Source: Natrinema hispanicum
Lineage (GTDB): Archaea; Halobacteriota; Halobacteria; Halobacteriales; Natrialbaceae
Assembly: GCF_004217335.1 (NCBI RefSeq)
Contig: NZ_SHMP01000005.1
Coordinates: 248,001 to 312,000 of the forward strand
DNA: 64,000 nucleotides
Direction of reading: 5' to 3'
Shown: positions 1 through 8,025 of the stretch, in pieces
Numbering within the stretch: position 1 is the first letter of the stretch
How the letters are laid out: each line of letters begins with the position of its first letter
Made by a program: the position numbers and the translations under genes
The notes under the pieces: generated by a model
Databases searched by the model: none
The model's input: the letters and a program-made list of their open reading frames with translations, nothing else
What the model was told of the DNA's origin: nothing

Positions 1-1
1 C

Positions 2-772
2 GAGCGCGAAGACGGCGCGCTCGACTCGGATCACATCAACGCGGTCTATCAGGCCGAAACACAGCTCATGGGGCTTGGCGTCATCGAGGAGACGCCCGAG
101 AGCATCTCGATCCGCTGTTCGGTCGATCCCGAAGACTTCACGCTCGACAATCTTCTCGAGCGCCTCGAGCGAACGGGCCAGACGATGCGCGGCGAGTCGA
201 TCAAGGCACTGGCCCACGGCAACCCCGATCTGGCCCAGCGCGCCTTAAACCGAGAACGACAGGCGAACAAGATCTTCGTGCTCCTGTTGCGCCTGATCTT
301 TACGGCCTACCAGAACCCGAATCTCGCGCGAGCGGTTGGGCTGAACAGCGGTTTCCCGCTGATCGGCTACCGCTCGATCGCGAAGAACCTCGAGCTCACG
401 GCGGACAACGCCGAGGACATCGGCGATATCGTCATGGAGACCGAAGGCCACACGTTAAACGTCGACAGCTCGGTGATGCGTGAGATTCGCGAACTGAACG
501 AGATGGTCGACGAAATCACCTCTCGAGCTGTCGAGGCAGCCGTCGAACGCGATTACAACAAATCCAACGAGGTCCGGAAGCTGTTCCACGAGATCGCCAA
601 TCAAGAACAGGAAATCCTGGCCGAACTCCCGGAGATGCCAAACGAGGATCTGCTTCGCGTCCGTGAAGTGCTCGTCAGCCTCCAGCAAACCGCCCAGTAT
701 GCGATGCGAAACGCAGAAATCGCGGCGAACCTCGCGCTCAACGAGGAATCCGAACACACCACGATCAAGTAG
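2..772 (+). CDS. PhoU-domain phosphate uptake regulator, 5' truncated
   Basis: The reading frame is open from base 2, so the N-terminus lies outside the window; the first methionine seen (base 68) is internal. The 256 visible residues are mostly acidic helix, with two PhoU-like three-helix segments: one with a GESIKALAHGN stretch, the other with SNEVRKLFHEIANQEQE. In haloarchaea such proteins commonly join an N-terminal AbrB/SpoVT DNA-binding domain to PhoU repeats and are thought to regulate phosphate uptake; the AbrB part would be upstream and is not visible. PhoU family membership is well supported. The regulatory role is family knowledge. No Pst transporter gene is seen inside the window. 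Confidence 0.8.
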   Translation, partial: EREDGALDSDHINAVYQAETQLMGLGVIEETPESISIRCSVDPEDFTLDNLLERLERTGQTMRGESIKALAHGNPDLAQRALNRERQANKIFVLLLRLIFTAYQNPNLARAVGLNSGFPLIGYRSIAKNLELTADNAEDIGDIVMETEGHTLNVDSSVMREIRELNEMVDEITSRAVEAAVERDYNKSNEVRKLFHEIANQEQEILAELPEMPNEDLLRVREVLVSLQQTAQYAMRNAEIAANLALNEESEHTTIK

Positions 773-832
773 TCGGGCCGGCAGGTGTGTCGGGGCTTCC
801 GGCAACTTTCTGCAGTCGGGTGAAGCCACAGA

Positions 833-1204
833 TCACTCTTTGCACTGCTGAACGGTCGGCTTCAGCACACTCGCCCCGATCGACCCTACGATGACTCCTC
901 CACTGAGACCGAACAGGGCCCCGAGCAGGAGCGAGAGTGGAGGATCGACCACCATGATGGCAAAGACCACGAAGACTGCGCTGCCAGTTATCAACGGCAG
1001 ACCACGCTCGAGCGCGCGCCGGAGTGGTTCGACAGCATCCGCAACTGCCGCAACGAGACCGAACCCGGCGCTGAGCCCGAGCCAAAGAACGGAGACCGAC
1101 TCGAGCCCTGCGTTGGTCTCGAGTGCAGTCACCACGCCGATTCCAGCAAGCAGGGTTCCCAATCCCAATTTCAATCCGTATTGGGGGTTACTGTTCCCCT
1201 TCAT
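833..1204 (-). CDS. Small four-helix membrane protein of unknown function
   Basis: This 123-residue ORF is rich in Leu, Val, Gly and Ala and has about four hydrophobic stretches: near residues 12-28, 38-53, 70-86 and 90-110. A short polar tail follows that contains one cysteine. There is no recognisable catalytic motif. It converges on the PhoU-like gene and stands alone; no operon partner is evident. The upstream sequence on its strand is AT-rich (around 1205-1235) and could hold its promoter. The length and spacing of hydrophobic segments argue that it is a real integral membrane protein, but I recognise no named family. Confidence 0.6.
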   Translation of the reverse strand: MKGNSNPQYGLKLGLGTLLAGIGVVTALETNAGLESVSVLWLGLSAGFGLVAAVADAVEPLRRALERGLPLITGSAVFVVFAIMVVDPPLSLLLGALFGLSGGVIVGSIGASVLKPTVQQCKE

Positions 1205-1336
1205 TACATAAGTCCCACAACATTTTTCAAAAAGAAGGTGTCGCTCTGCGATACGCGGTGCTCGCGGGCAGGCATTGACGATGAAACTCGCTCAGCAATG
1301 AGTGAAGTTAAGAGACCCCACACACAACGCCCGAGC

Positions 1337-1513
1337 ATGGCTACGCAAACCGAGACGGACAAGGGTATCGGACTGGGGCTCGCACTGGGCGCACTCGCAG
1401 TGATCGGCGCTCTGGTCATGCTCGTTGGTGCACCGGACGTGACGGCGGCCTGGGGATTCGCAGGGGCCGTGCTCTTTAGCTCGCTGGCGGTCGTCGGTAT
1501 TCACCTCTCCTGA
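1337..1513 (+). CDS. 58-residue two-helix membrane protein (DUF7525-like)
   Basis: A short polar N-terminus (MATQTETDKG) is followed by two Gly/Ala/Leu/Val-rich transmembrane helices separated by a short APDVTAAWG turn. I chose ATG 1337 because the longer upstream reading shows no hydrophobic or conserved character, and the MATQTETDKG beginning is typical of small haloarchaeal membrane proteins. I associate the pattern with a small haloarchaeal DUF (DUF7525-like), with moderate certainty. The function is unknown. It stands alone between the divergent membrane protein and the winged-helix-like gene downstream. Confidence 0.6.
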   Translation: MATQTETDKGIGLGLALGALAVIGALVMLVGAPDVTAAWGFAGAVLFSSLAVVGIHLS

Positions 1514-1619
1514 CGACTCGAGGGTACACCGACGGGTCGAACAGCACGCAGCGTTGGCTCCGTGCCGTTCGGGCCGTTAAGAGTTAAGACCGACGAACAC
1601 CTAGTACCATGTACGGACG

Positions 1620-1844
1620 ATGAACGACTACTCCGACGAAGAGCGGCGAATCATCTCGTACCTCCGCGAGAGCGCCGCTCGCGGCGAGCAATACTTCCGA
1701 GCCAAAAACATTGCGGACGCGATCGGACTCTCGTCGAAGCAAGTAGGCGCTCGGCTGCCACATCTCGCGGAGAAAACGGACGACGTCGATATCGAGAAAT
1801 GGGGTCGCGCCCGCTCGACGACCTGGCGAGTCACCATTAGCTAA
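1620..1844 (+). CDS. Small winged-helix-like protein (DUF7123-like)
   Basis: This 74-residue protein begins with YSDEERRIISYLRESA and continues with a KNIADAIGLSSKQVGARL segment that reads as the recognition part of a helix-turn-helix. It ends in a WGRARSTTWRVT beta-wing. The whole protein is one winged-helix domain, so a DNA- or RNA-binding regulator is likely. Related stand-alone proteins (DUF7123 in my recollection) are common in haloarchaea. There is no sensor or effector domain. No operon is evident; the next gene starts about 110 bases downstream with its own TATA-like box. The target is unknown. Confidence 0.7.
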   Translation: MNDYSDEERRIISYLRESAARGEQYFRAKNIADAIGLSSKQVGARLPHLAEKTDDVDIEKWGRARSTTWRVTIS

Positions 1845-1921
1845 GCGTCTCGCCACCGCTTGCAGACCAGCCCCGATGTCGGCTGCCATCATCGATGGGG
1901 CGGTCGCCCGCCGGTCCACGG

Positions 1922-1930
1922 ATTTTTATC
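1922..1930 (+). promoter_or_regulatory. TATA-like box for the SRPBCC gene
   Basis: An attttta-type AT run in GC-rich surroundings ends about 23 bases before ATG 1953. This is the spacing expected for an archaeal TATA box serving a leaderless or nearly leaderless transcript. No ribosome-binding sequence precedes this ATG. Confidence 0.45.
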
Positions 1931-1952
1931 CGTCTACGCCACACGTACGGGC

Positions 1953-2387
1953 ATGACTGTACGGGTCAATCGGTCGTTCGACGTGGCGGCGTCGCCGGAA
2001 CGCGTCTGGGAGTTTATCGCTGATCCGGCAAACCGGGCGCAAGCCATCAGCGTCGTCGAGACGTACACGGTCGAAGACCAAGAGGGACGGCGCGTGACGT
2101 GGCAGGTCTCGCTGCCGATACCCCTCGTTCGCAGAACCGTCAGGGTCGACACCGAAGACGTCACGCGCCGACCGCCAGAGTACGTCAAATTCGTCGGCAA
2201 ATCGAAAGTGATGCGCGTCACTGGCGAACACGAGATCGTCGCCACCGATGACGGTACTCGGCTCGAGAATCACTTCGTCGTCGACGGCAAACTCCCCGGC
2301 GTCGAGAAGTTCTTCAAGCGCAACCTCGATTCGGAACTCGAGAACCTCCGGCGCGCACTCGAGCGAGACCTACAGACGACACAGTAA
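1953..2387 (+). CDS. SRPBCC (START-like) family protein
   Basis: This 144-residue protein opens with MTVRVNRSFDVAASPERVWEFI, the classic first strand and helix of the SRPBCC/polyketide-cyclase fold. A WQVSLPIPLVRRTVRVD strand region follows, and a long C-terminal helix (VEKFFKRNLDSELENLRRAL) closes the hydrophobic pocket. The family binds small lipophilic ligands and usually acts as a carrier or in lipid metabolism; the ligand cannot be read from sequence. I chose ATG 1953 because the domain begins right there and a TATA box sits about 25 bases upstream. The nitrilase-fold gene starts 27 bases downstream, so the two may be cotranscribed. Confidence 0.85.
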   Translation: MTVRVNRSFDVAASPERVWEFIADPANRAQAISVVETYTVEDQEGRRVTWQVSLPIPLVRRTVRVDTEDVTRRPPEYVKFVGKSKVMRVTGEHEIVATDDGTRLENHFVVDGKLPGVEKFFKRNLDSELENLRRALERDLQTTQ

Positions 2388-2414
2388 CGGTACTCGAACA
2401 GAGATGGTGTGACA

Positions 2415-3260
2415 ATGACTCCCCCGAACGCTGCAAGCGAGGTATCTGCGGAGGGGCTGACGATCGCGCTCGCACAGCTCGAGATCGAGGCCGGCCACGT
2501 CGAGGCGAACGTCGATCGCGCACTCGAGGCGGTCGAACGGGCCGCCGCTCGCGGTGTGGATCTGGTCGCCCTGCCGGAACTGTTCAACGTAGGGTACTTC
2601 GCGTTCGATTGCTACGCGCGTGATGCCGAACCGATCACCGGCGAGACTGTCACCCGGCTACAGCAGGCCGCGATCGACTACGATATCGCCGTCCTCGCGG
2701 GAACTATCGTCGAGGATCTGGCGGCGACCGATGCAGTCGAGACACCCGCCGACGAGGGTCTGGCGAATACCGCAGTGCTGTTCGACGCCGACGGTACTCG
2801 CCAACTCGTCTACCGGAAACACCACCTGTTTGGCTACGAGTCCGCGGAGTCGGAACTGCTCGTTCCCGGCGAGCGACTCGAGACGGCGACGATCGGCGGC
2901 GTGACCGTCGGCGTGACGACCTGTTACGATCTCCGATTCCCGGAACTCTACCGGCAGCTGGTCGATGCCGGTGCCGAGCTGATACTCGTTCCGAGTGCGT
3001 GGCCCTATCCCCGCATCGAACACTGGCAGACGCTGTCGCGGGCGCGTGCGATCGAAAACCAGTGTTACGTCGCTGCGATCAACGGAGCCGGCGAATTCGA
3101 GGCTGCCACGTTGCTGGGTCGCTCGACCGTCTACGACCCGTGGGGCGTCACGCTGGCCTCGAGCGGCGACGGGCCAACGCTGGTGACGGCCACCGTGGAC
3201 CCGGAAACGGTCGCAGACGTCCGCGCGGACTTCCCGGCGCTTCGGGATCGCCGGTTGTAG
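2415..3260 (+). CDS. Carbon-nitrogen hydrolase (nitrilase superfamily)
   Basis: The 281-residue protein carries the full nitrilase-fold Glu-Lys-Cys triad: Glu55 in VALPELFNVG, Lys135 in VYRKHHLF and Cys170 in TTCYDLRFPELYR. The last motif resembles the omega-amidase/carbamoylase branch. These enzymes hydrolyse amides or nitriles in the cytoplasm; the exact substrate cannot be read from sequence. The C-terminal LLGRSTVYDPWG segment is also typical. ATG 2415 is used; a GTG two codons earlier (2409) is an alternative. It may be cotranscribed with the SRPBCC gene 27 bases upstream. Length is normal for the family and nothing appears broken. Confidence 0.88.
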   Translation: MTPPNAASEVSAEGLTIALAQLEIEAGHVEANVDRALEAVERAAARGVDLVALPELFNVGYFAFDCYARDAEPITGETVTRLQQAAIDYDIAVLAGTIVEDLAATDAVETPADEGLANTAVLFDADGTRQLVYRKHHLFGYESAESELLVPGERLETATIGGVTVGVTTCYDLRFPELYRQLVDAGAELILVPSAWPYPRIEHWQTLSRARAIENQCYVAAINGAGEFEAATLLGRSTVYDPWGVTLASSGDGPTLVTATVDPETVADVRADFPALRDRRL

Positions 3261-3593
3261 GCCGACAGCATCACCACGTGTCGCTGGCGATGAGTGGCGA
3301 CTCGACCGCTGACTTTTTGGTTGGGCACGCCTTCGGTACGGATGCCGGCACAGACGCTTTTCACGTCGAAACCGGCACTGCGCGTCGCTCCGGCCCGTCG
3401 CATGCGCTCGGATCCCGGGACCGAGCGCACTCCCGTCTCCTCGTCTTCCGCGTCCACCTTTCGCCTCTACATCCCACCTTTCGCCGCTTCGTTTCGCTCA
3501 CTGCGGTAGCTAAAACGGAAAGCCGCCGTCGCGGAGATCGAACTCTCCCGAGAGCCGGATTCGGCGAGCAGACTCGATCTCGAGTGACTGTGG
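3261..3593. other. Intergenic region without a supported gene
   Basis: About 330 bases lie between the hydrolase and the nucleotidyltransferase stop codon. The open frames here are Arg/Ser-rich shadows. One minus-strand stretch, 3510-3593, continues in frame past the TAG of the nucleotidyltransferase and reads as 27 residues ending GEFDLRDGGFPF. I see no tRNA, terminator or repeat. Confidence 0.5.
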
Positions 3594-4784
3594 CTATCGG
3601 TCCCGCTCGACGGTTTCGCCGGGCATGGTCGTTGCACCGGTCGTGAGCTTCAGGCCAGGCGTAAGGCTGGTGTTAATCCCGGTTTTGGCCCCGTCGCCGG
3701 CGACGACGCCGAACTTCCGCCGGTCGGTCGAGACGCGCTCGCCTTTGACGGTAAACCGGATGTCGTCGTCGTCGTGGCGCAGGTTCGCGACGTTCGTCCC
3801 CGCGCCGAAGTTGACGTTCCGGCCGAGGACGCTGTCACCGACGTAGGAGAGGTGACTGACCGACGTCCCCCGAGAGATGACGCTGTTTTTGATCTCGACG
3901 GCGTGGCCGACTTCGGCGTCGGCTTCGATGAGCGTCGCACCACGGACGTAGGCGTTCGGTCCGACCTCTGCACCCTCGCGGATCAGCGCCGGTCCCTCGA
4001 TCACGACGCCGGGTTCGACCGTCGCACCCTCCTCGACGACGACTGCGCCTTCGAGCGTGGCGTCCTCGCTGACATCGCCGTCGACGCGGCGCTCGAGATC
4101 TGCGAGTTTCCACTCGTTTGCCTCGAGCAGTTCCCACGGGCGGCCAACGTCGAGCCACCGCTCGAGGGTGACGGGCGTGACATCGTACTCGTCGATCACC
4201 TGCGCGACGACGTCGGTGATCTCGCGTTCACCACGTTCGCTTTCGGGGACCTCGAGCCACTCGCGGGCTTTGGCTGGGAAGGCGTAGGCCCCCGCGTTGG
4301 CGAGATTCGTCGGCGGATCGGCTGGTTTCTCGACGATCCCCGTCACGGAGCCATCCTGCCCGGGTTCGGTGCTGAGAACGCCGTAGTTGCTCGGGTCGGC
4401 GACTTCGATCGCACAGATGGCCGGACAGGCGTCGAACAGCCGGTCGATCGCGGCCGGATCGTAGAGGTTGTCACCGTTGAGGACGGCAAAGGGCCCCTCG
4501 AGATGGTCGCGGGCGGCGTTGACGGCGTCGGCGGTCCCGGCCTGTTCTTCCTGGATCGCATACGAGATCGGCACGCCGCGGTATTCGGGACCGAAGTACT
4601 CCCGGACCGTCTCGGCCTCGTAGCCGATTACCAGCACGACTTCGGTTGCACCGGCGTCGATCGCCGCATCGACGGTATGGGCCGCAAGCGGGCGGTCGGC
4701 GACCGGCAGCATCGGCTTCGGAATCGATTCGGAGAGCGGTCGCATGCGCGTACCCTGGCCTGCAGCGAGGACGACTGCCTTCAT
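3594..4784 (-). CDS. Bifunctional sugar-1-phosphate nucleotidylyltransferase/acetyltransferase (GlmU-like)
   Basis: This 396-residue enzyme has an N-terminal nucleotidyltransferase domain (1 to about 230) with AAGQGTRMRPLSESIPKPML, the substrate motif LNGDNLYD and VEKPADPP. A C-terminal left-handed beta-helix of hexapeptide repeats follows (about 240-390), containing GVVAGDGAKTGINTSLTPG. Archaeal relatives activate Glc-1-P or GlcNAc-1-P to UDP- or dTDP-sugars and may acetylate glucosamine-1-P. The product would feed N-glycan or surface polysaccharide synthesis. ATG 4784 is chosen because the Rossmann signature starts immediately (MKAVVLAAGQ) and a ggataagc TATA-like box lies about 25 bases upstream. 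Longer reading frames run into a decayed transposase. Which sugar is used is uncertain. Confidence 0.88.
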   Translation of the reverse strand: MKAVVLAAGQGTRMRPLSESIPKPMLPVADRPLAAHTVDAAIDAGATEVVLVIGYEAETVREYFGPEYRGVPISYAIQEEQAGTADAVNAARDHLEGPFAVLNGDNLYDPAAIDRLFDACPAICAIEVADPSNYGVLSTEPGQDGSVTGIVEKPADPPTNLANAGAYAFPAKAREWLEVPESERGEREITDVVAQVIDEYDVTPVTLERWLDVGRPWELLEANEWKLADLERRVDGDVSEDATLEGAVVVEEGATVEPGVVIEGPALIREGAEVGPNAYVRGATLIEADAEVGHAVEIKNSVISRGTSVSHLSYVGDSVLGRNVNFGAGTNVANLRHDDDDIRFTVKGERVSTDRRKFGVVAGDGAKTGINTSLTPGLKLTTGATTMPGETVERDR

Positions 4785-4807
4785 GTACTGGCCCCTTCCA
4801 TGAATCG

Positions 4808-4815
4808 TCGGATAA
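4808..4815 (-). promoter_or_regulatory. TATA-like box for the GlmU-like gene
   Basis: On the minus strand this reads GCTTATCC, 24 bases ahead of the start codon at 4784. That fits a leaderless haloarchaeal promoter. It separates the gene from the repeat and transposase remnant further upstream. Confidence 0.4.
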
Positions 4816-4910
4816 GCGGTTCGTTTGCCGGTGGGAACTGAGAGGGGGCCGGTCCGTTGATAGGACGGGGGGTCGGAACGAGGGTCCCCTCGCGAGGCTC
4901 GAGTCAGTCG

Positions 4911-4988
4911 TACGGACTGGTGTAAGTAATTTCCGCAACCGCAGGACGGTCGCGGTTGCATCGGCAAATCGTACAACAGGTACGGTCT
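4911..4988. repeat. Dispersed hairpin repeat, copy A (degenerate)
   Basis: This 78-bp element begins tacggact and ends tacggtct. Its core inverted repeat is GCAACCGC (4935-4942) against GCGGTTGC (4952-4959), followed by a tcggcaaatcg arm. It shares layout, internal stem and tail with two other copies at 50523 and 52440. This copy is the most diverged, and it abuts the stop codon of the transposase remnant. It probably folds as a stem-loop. Function is unknown; a MITE-like or REP-like element is my inference. Confidence 0.6.
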
Positions 4989-5415
4989 AGTTCTGCACCA
5001 CCTCAATCGGCGTCTTTCCGTCGAGAACTTGATGTGGTCTCTGACAGTTGTAGTAATGCACGAACTGTTCAAGCTACGCACGGGCACTCGATTGACTCTC
5101 CCCACCCACGTATTATGGAAGCAGTCGATCCGCATTTTGAAGGTATGAAACCACTTTTCGATGAGGTTTCGTTTAGTATAGTTGGCCCGACCGCTCAATT
5201 CTAACCGAAAGAGGGCAGTCCGATAGCCAAATTGATCGACGAGAAACTCAGCCTCGGATAGATCTTGTTTCTCCTCAAGACAATGGAGACCGTAGCCGCC
5301 GGATCGGTCCATCCGACCACCCAACGCGATATCGGAGATTAGTTTCGTCTCCAGATCTATTGCAGCATGCAACCAAAACCACTCGCTGTGCCGAAGGCCA
5401 TTGAATATCAAAAAG
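4987..5415 (-). pseudogene. Decayed DDE transposase (IS6-like) remnant
   Basis: The minus strand reads GLRHSEWFWLHAAIDLETK, AEFLVDQFGYRTALFRLEL and NLIEKWFHTFKMRIDCFHN. After a one-base frameshift near 5095, at a G run, it continues as LEQFVHYYNCQRPHQVLDG and ends at 4987. A TAG (near 5076) replaces the tryptophan expected before LEQF. About the first 80 residues are missing and replaced by unrelated sequence. These blocks match DDE transposases of the haloarchaeal IS6-like group as I remember them. The gene is clearly dead: frameshift, nonsense codon and missing N-terminus. No terminal inverted repeats can be identified. The local base composition is AT-richer than the flanks. Confidence 0.8.
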
Positions 5416-5445
5416 CAATTCACTAATCGTAGGGTTGGCAGCAGT

Positions 5446-6030
5446 GTGAATAGGCGTGAGTGTCTCGCAGCAGTATGTAGTACTGGAGTCGTCGCAACGG
5501 CGGGGTGTAGCGCAATAAGAAGTGAACAGACGCTCTCTGACCCGACCGTTCATGCAGACTCCAGCAGGCGAAAGACGCTCATCTTCGCGACCACCAACGA
5601 GGAAGTCGGGAAATTTGGGGTAAATGGCCGTGTTGACTCTGGGATAATCGATGCACCAATCGAAATTTGGCACCGCGAAGGGACGGTTGTGACGTCCATT
5701 ACATTCAGAATATGGATGCCTGAAGTAGCGAGAGAATCGCCCCCGAAGGTCGCTCTCGTCTCGCCAGTAGAAGGTGATCGTTCGCCACCGCCCTCAGTGG
5801 CACTCTACACTCCTGACCGTACTCTCGGAACAGTCATAGAGGTCTCTGATTTGGATGACCTTGCAGACGAGTCTATCAGTATCCTCAACCTGATCGTCAA
5901 GCCGGTAGCAGAAACCGCCACCAAGCTCAATATTCACACGACGATCGAACTCACAAGTAGTGACATCCTCGAAAGTAACTACACACTCAATGGAGCGCTC
6001 CAGTTAACGTACCCCGAACTCGATAACTGA
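5446..6030 (+). CDS. Putative Tat lipoprotein of unknown function
   Basis: Read from GTG 5446, the protein (194 residues) begins with NRRECLAAVCSTGVVATAGC. This is a twin-arginine-type signal with a lipobox cysteine at 21, so the mature protein is probably lipid-anchored outside the cell. The rest is beta-rich with a FRIWMPEV segment and no known domain. Haloarchaeal lipoproteins of this kind usually start with ATG at this point. The GTG, and the decayed transposase lying just upstream on the other strand, suggest that the 5' region was rearranged. A TTG at 5401 would extend the frame by 15 residues. Codon usage is AT-richer than in neighbours, hinting at acquisition. Confidence 0.6.
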   Translation: MNRRECLAAVCSTGVVATAGCSAIRSEQTLSDPTVHADSSRRKTLIFATTNEEVGKFGVNGRVDSGIIDAPIEIWHREGTVVTSITFRIWMPEVARESPPKVALVSPVEGDRSPPPSVALYTPDRTLGTVIEVSDLDDLADESISILNLIVKPVAETATKLNIHTTIELTSSDILESNYTLNGALQLTYPELDN

Positions 6031-6172
6031 CCGTCAGAGGCACTTATAGTAGCACCAAATTCTGCCGCGTAGCTCTCGCTAAGCAGGTCTGTGAGTATTG
6101 ATCGAAACCAACTTTACGACCTGCTCTCTTCTCAAATCGGCCTAACTAGGCAGTGCCTTCCAACAGACTGTC

Positions 6173-7813
6173 TCAGTCCTCGGAAGTCTTGATATCGGCC
6201 GACAGTCCCTGTGCCATTTCGATCTCCTCGGCGTTGTTCATCGTCCACGCGGTGCGCTCGGTGACGGCTTCGATGGCCTCGCGGGCGCTCGGGTAGCCGT
6301 TGCCAGACTTCTTGATGCCGCCGAAGGGCAGTTGCACCTCCGCGCCGATACACGGCAGGTTCGCGTAGGCGAGGCCCACCTCGGCGTGATCCCGGAAGTA
6401 GTTGAGCTGGCGGTAGTCCTCCGAGATGATCGCGCCCGCCAGTCCGTAGGGGGTGGCGTTGTGCATCTCGACTGCGCGTTCGATGTCACCCGAATACTCG
6501 AGGACGGCGACGTGGGGACCGAAACACTCCTCGTTCAGACAGCGTAGGTCGGGGTCGTAATCGATCTCGTAGACGAACGGGCCGACCCAGTGGCCGTTCG
6601 CGTAGCTGCCGCTCCGCTCACCATCGGCGTCCTCAGAAGCACGGTGTGCTTCTGATGTGCCCACAGAATCGCGTTGCGATTCTGGGACGGCAGTAGCCGC
6701 CCCACCCTCGTGACCGTCGGGGATCTCGCTGTCCTCGAGTTCGAAGCGGTCGACGAGAACGTTTGCACCCTCCTCGCGTGCGAGGTCGTTGTAGCTCCGG
6801 ATCTTCTCGACGTGGTCGGCCTCGATCGCCGGTCCCATGAACGTGTCTTCTGCGAGCGGATCGCCGACCGCGATGTTCTCGGCGACGTCGACGAATCGAG
6901 CTTTGAACTCGTCGTAGACGTCTTCGTGGACGATCAGTCGCTCGCTCGAGACGCAGCGCTGGCCGGTGGTTTTGAACGAGGACATGATCGCCGCATGAAT
7001 CGCAGTGTCCATGTCGGCGTGTTCGGTGATCACGATCCCGTTCTTGCCACCCATCTCGCAGGCGGCGAGCTTGCCGGGCTCGCCGCCGACTTTGTCGGCG
7101 ATTTCGTGGCCGACTTCGGCCGAGCCGGTAAAGAGGACTGTGTCGACGCGCTCGTCGTCGGTGATGGCCGCGCCGGCGTCGCCGAAACCCTGAATCATGT
7201 TGAAGACGCCGTCGGGAATCCCCGCGTCTTCGAACATCTCGGCGACGATCTGGCCACACCATGGGGTCTGTTCGGCGGGCTTCCAGACGACCGTGTTACC
7301 CTCGACTAGGGCGATGGCCATGTGCCAGAAGGGGATCGCGACCGGGAAGTTCCACGGCGTGATACAGCCGACGACACCCCGCGGTTTGCGCCGCATATAG
7401 GAGTCTTTGCCCGCGACCTCGGAAGGGACCACGTCGCCGTGGGGGTGGCGTGCGTTTCCCGCCGCCCACTCGACCATATGCCAGGCCTCGGTCACGTCGG
7501 CTTTTCCTTCTGAGATCTCCTTGCCACACTCCTTCGTGACGATCTCGCCGAGTTCCTCGTGGCGGTCGCGCAGTTCGTGGTAGATGTCCCACAGATACTC
7601 GGCGCGGTCGATATACGACAGGTCACGCCACTCGTCGACGGCCGATTCGGCGGCCTCGAGTGCCGCATCGACGTCGGCCTCGGTTCCGCGCTGGAAGGTT
7701 GCCAGCGTCTCGCCGGTCGCGGGGTTTTCACTCTCGAACGTCGATTCGTCCCCGGTAGTCCACTCGCCACCGATGTAGTGTCCGTGTACCTGTTCTGTGG
7801 CTTGCTGGCTCAT
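6173..7813 (-). CDS. NAD(P)-dependent aldehyde dehydrogenase with in-frame insertion
   Basis: This 546-residue member of the aldehyde dehydrogenase superfamily has the oxyanion Asn155 (TPWNFP), cofactor Lys178 (VWKPAEQTP), TGSAEVG, general base Glu253 (EMGGK), nucleophile Cys287 (TGQRCVSSER) and EECFGP. It is predicted to oxidise an aldehyde to the acid in the cytoplasm; succinate- or ketoglutarate-semialdehyde are possible substrates. The family norm is about 480-510 residues. The excess comes mostly from residues 367-402, a polar stretch encoded by two perfect palindromes (see the separate repeat). No operon partner is evident. Catalytic residues are intact, so the enzyme is probably active despite the insertion. 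Confidence 0.9.
   Translation of the reverse strand: MSQQATEQVHGHYIGGEWTTGDESTFESENPATGETLATFQRGTEADVDAALEAAESAVDEWRDLSYIDRAEYLWDIYHELRDRHEELGEIVTKECGKEISEGKADVTEAWHMVEWAAGNARHPHGDVVPSEVAGKDSYMRRKPRGVVGCITPWNFPVAIPFWHMAIALVEGNTVVWKPAEQTPWCGQIVAEMFEDAGIPDGVFNMIQGFGDAGAAITDDERVDTVLFTGSAEVGHEIADKVGGEPGKLAACEMGGKNGIVITEHADMDTAIHAAIMSSFKTTGQRCVSSERLIVHEDVYDEFKARFVDVAENIAVGDPLAEDTFMGPAIEADHVEKIRSYNDLAREEGANVLVDRFELEDSEIPDGHEGGAATAVPESQRDSVGTSEAHRASEDADGERSGSYANGHWVGPFVYEIDYDPDLRCLNEECFGPHVAVLEYSGDIERAVEMHNATPYGLAGAIISEDYRQLNYFRDHAEVGLAYANLPCIGAEVQLPFGGIKKSGNGYPSAREAIEAVTERTAWTMNNAEEIEMAQGLSADIKTSED
6633..6684. repeat. Pair of palindromes inserted in frame in the aldehyde dehydrogenase
   Basis: Two perfect inverted repeats lie side by side. 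TCAGAAGCAC (6633-6642) faces GTGCTTCTGA (6646-6655) with a three-base loop. CAGAATCGC (6664-6672) faces GCGATTCTG (6676-6684) with a three-base loop. On the coding (minus) strand they encode SQRDSV and SEAHRASE, in frame and without stops. They sit in a variable surface region of the enzyme between conserved blocks. The layout recalls palindromic elements that insert into genes in other microbes. Mobility is inference, since only one copy was seen here. Confidence 0.7.
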
Positions 7814-8025
7814 ACCAGAGAGAACGGCGCGTGCGGTGAAAGTCCTGATGGTTGTTCACATATACCGAACTATGTGCCGAATTCATGATGCCGTGTGCAT
7901 CGATTCGTGCAGTTATACGATCAATTCAGTAGACAGATGGGATGAATACGACTGTTCTCCCTGGTCACCGGCGATCAGCAGTCGGTTGGCCACGAGCGCG
8001 ACGGTTGTCTTCGGCTAACCGACGC

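Noticed and set aside
3342..3509. Small ORF MPAQTLFTSKPALRV...
   Set aside because: Ser/Arg-rich, no start signal, no domain, lies in a GC-rich gap.
4785..5423. Upstream extension of the nucleotidyltransferase frame to 5423
   Set aside because: It reads through a repeat and a transposase fragment. The enzyme family starts at MKAVVLAAGQ, and a TATA box is placed correctly for ATG 4784.
6072..6125. Inverted repeat agcaggtc ... gacctgct as an insertion-sequence end
   Set aside because: Only 8 bp match, with about 30 bases between; there is no transposase or target duplication beside it. Chance or a weak hairpin is as likely.
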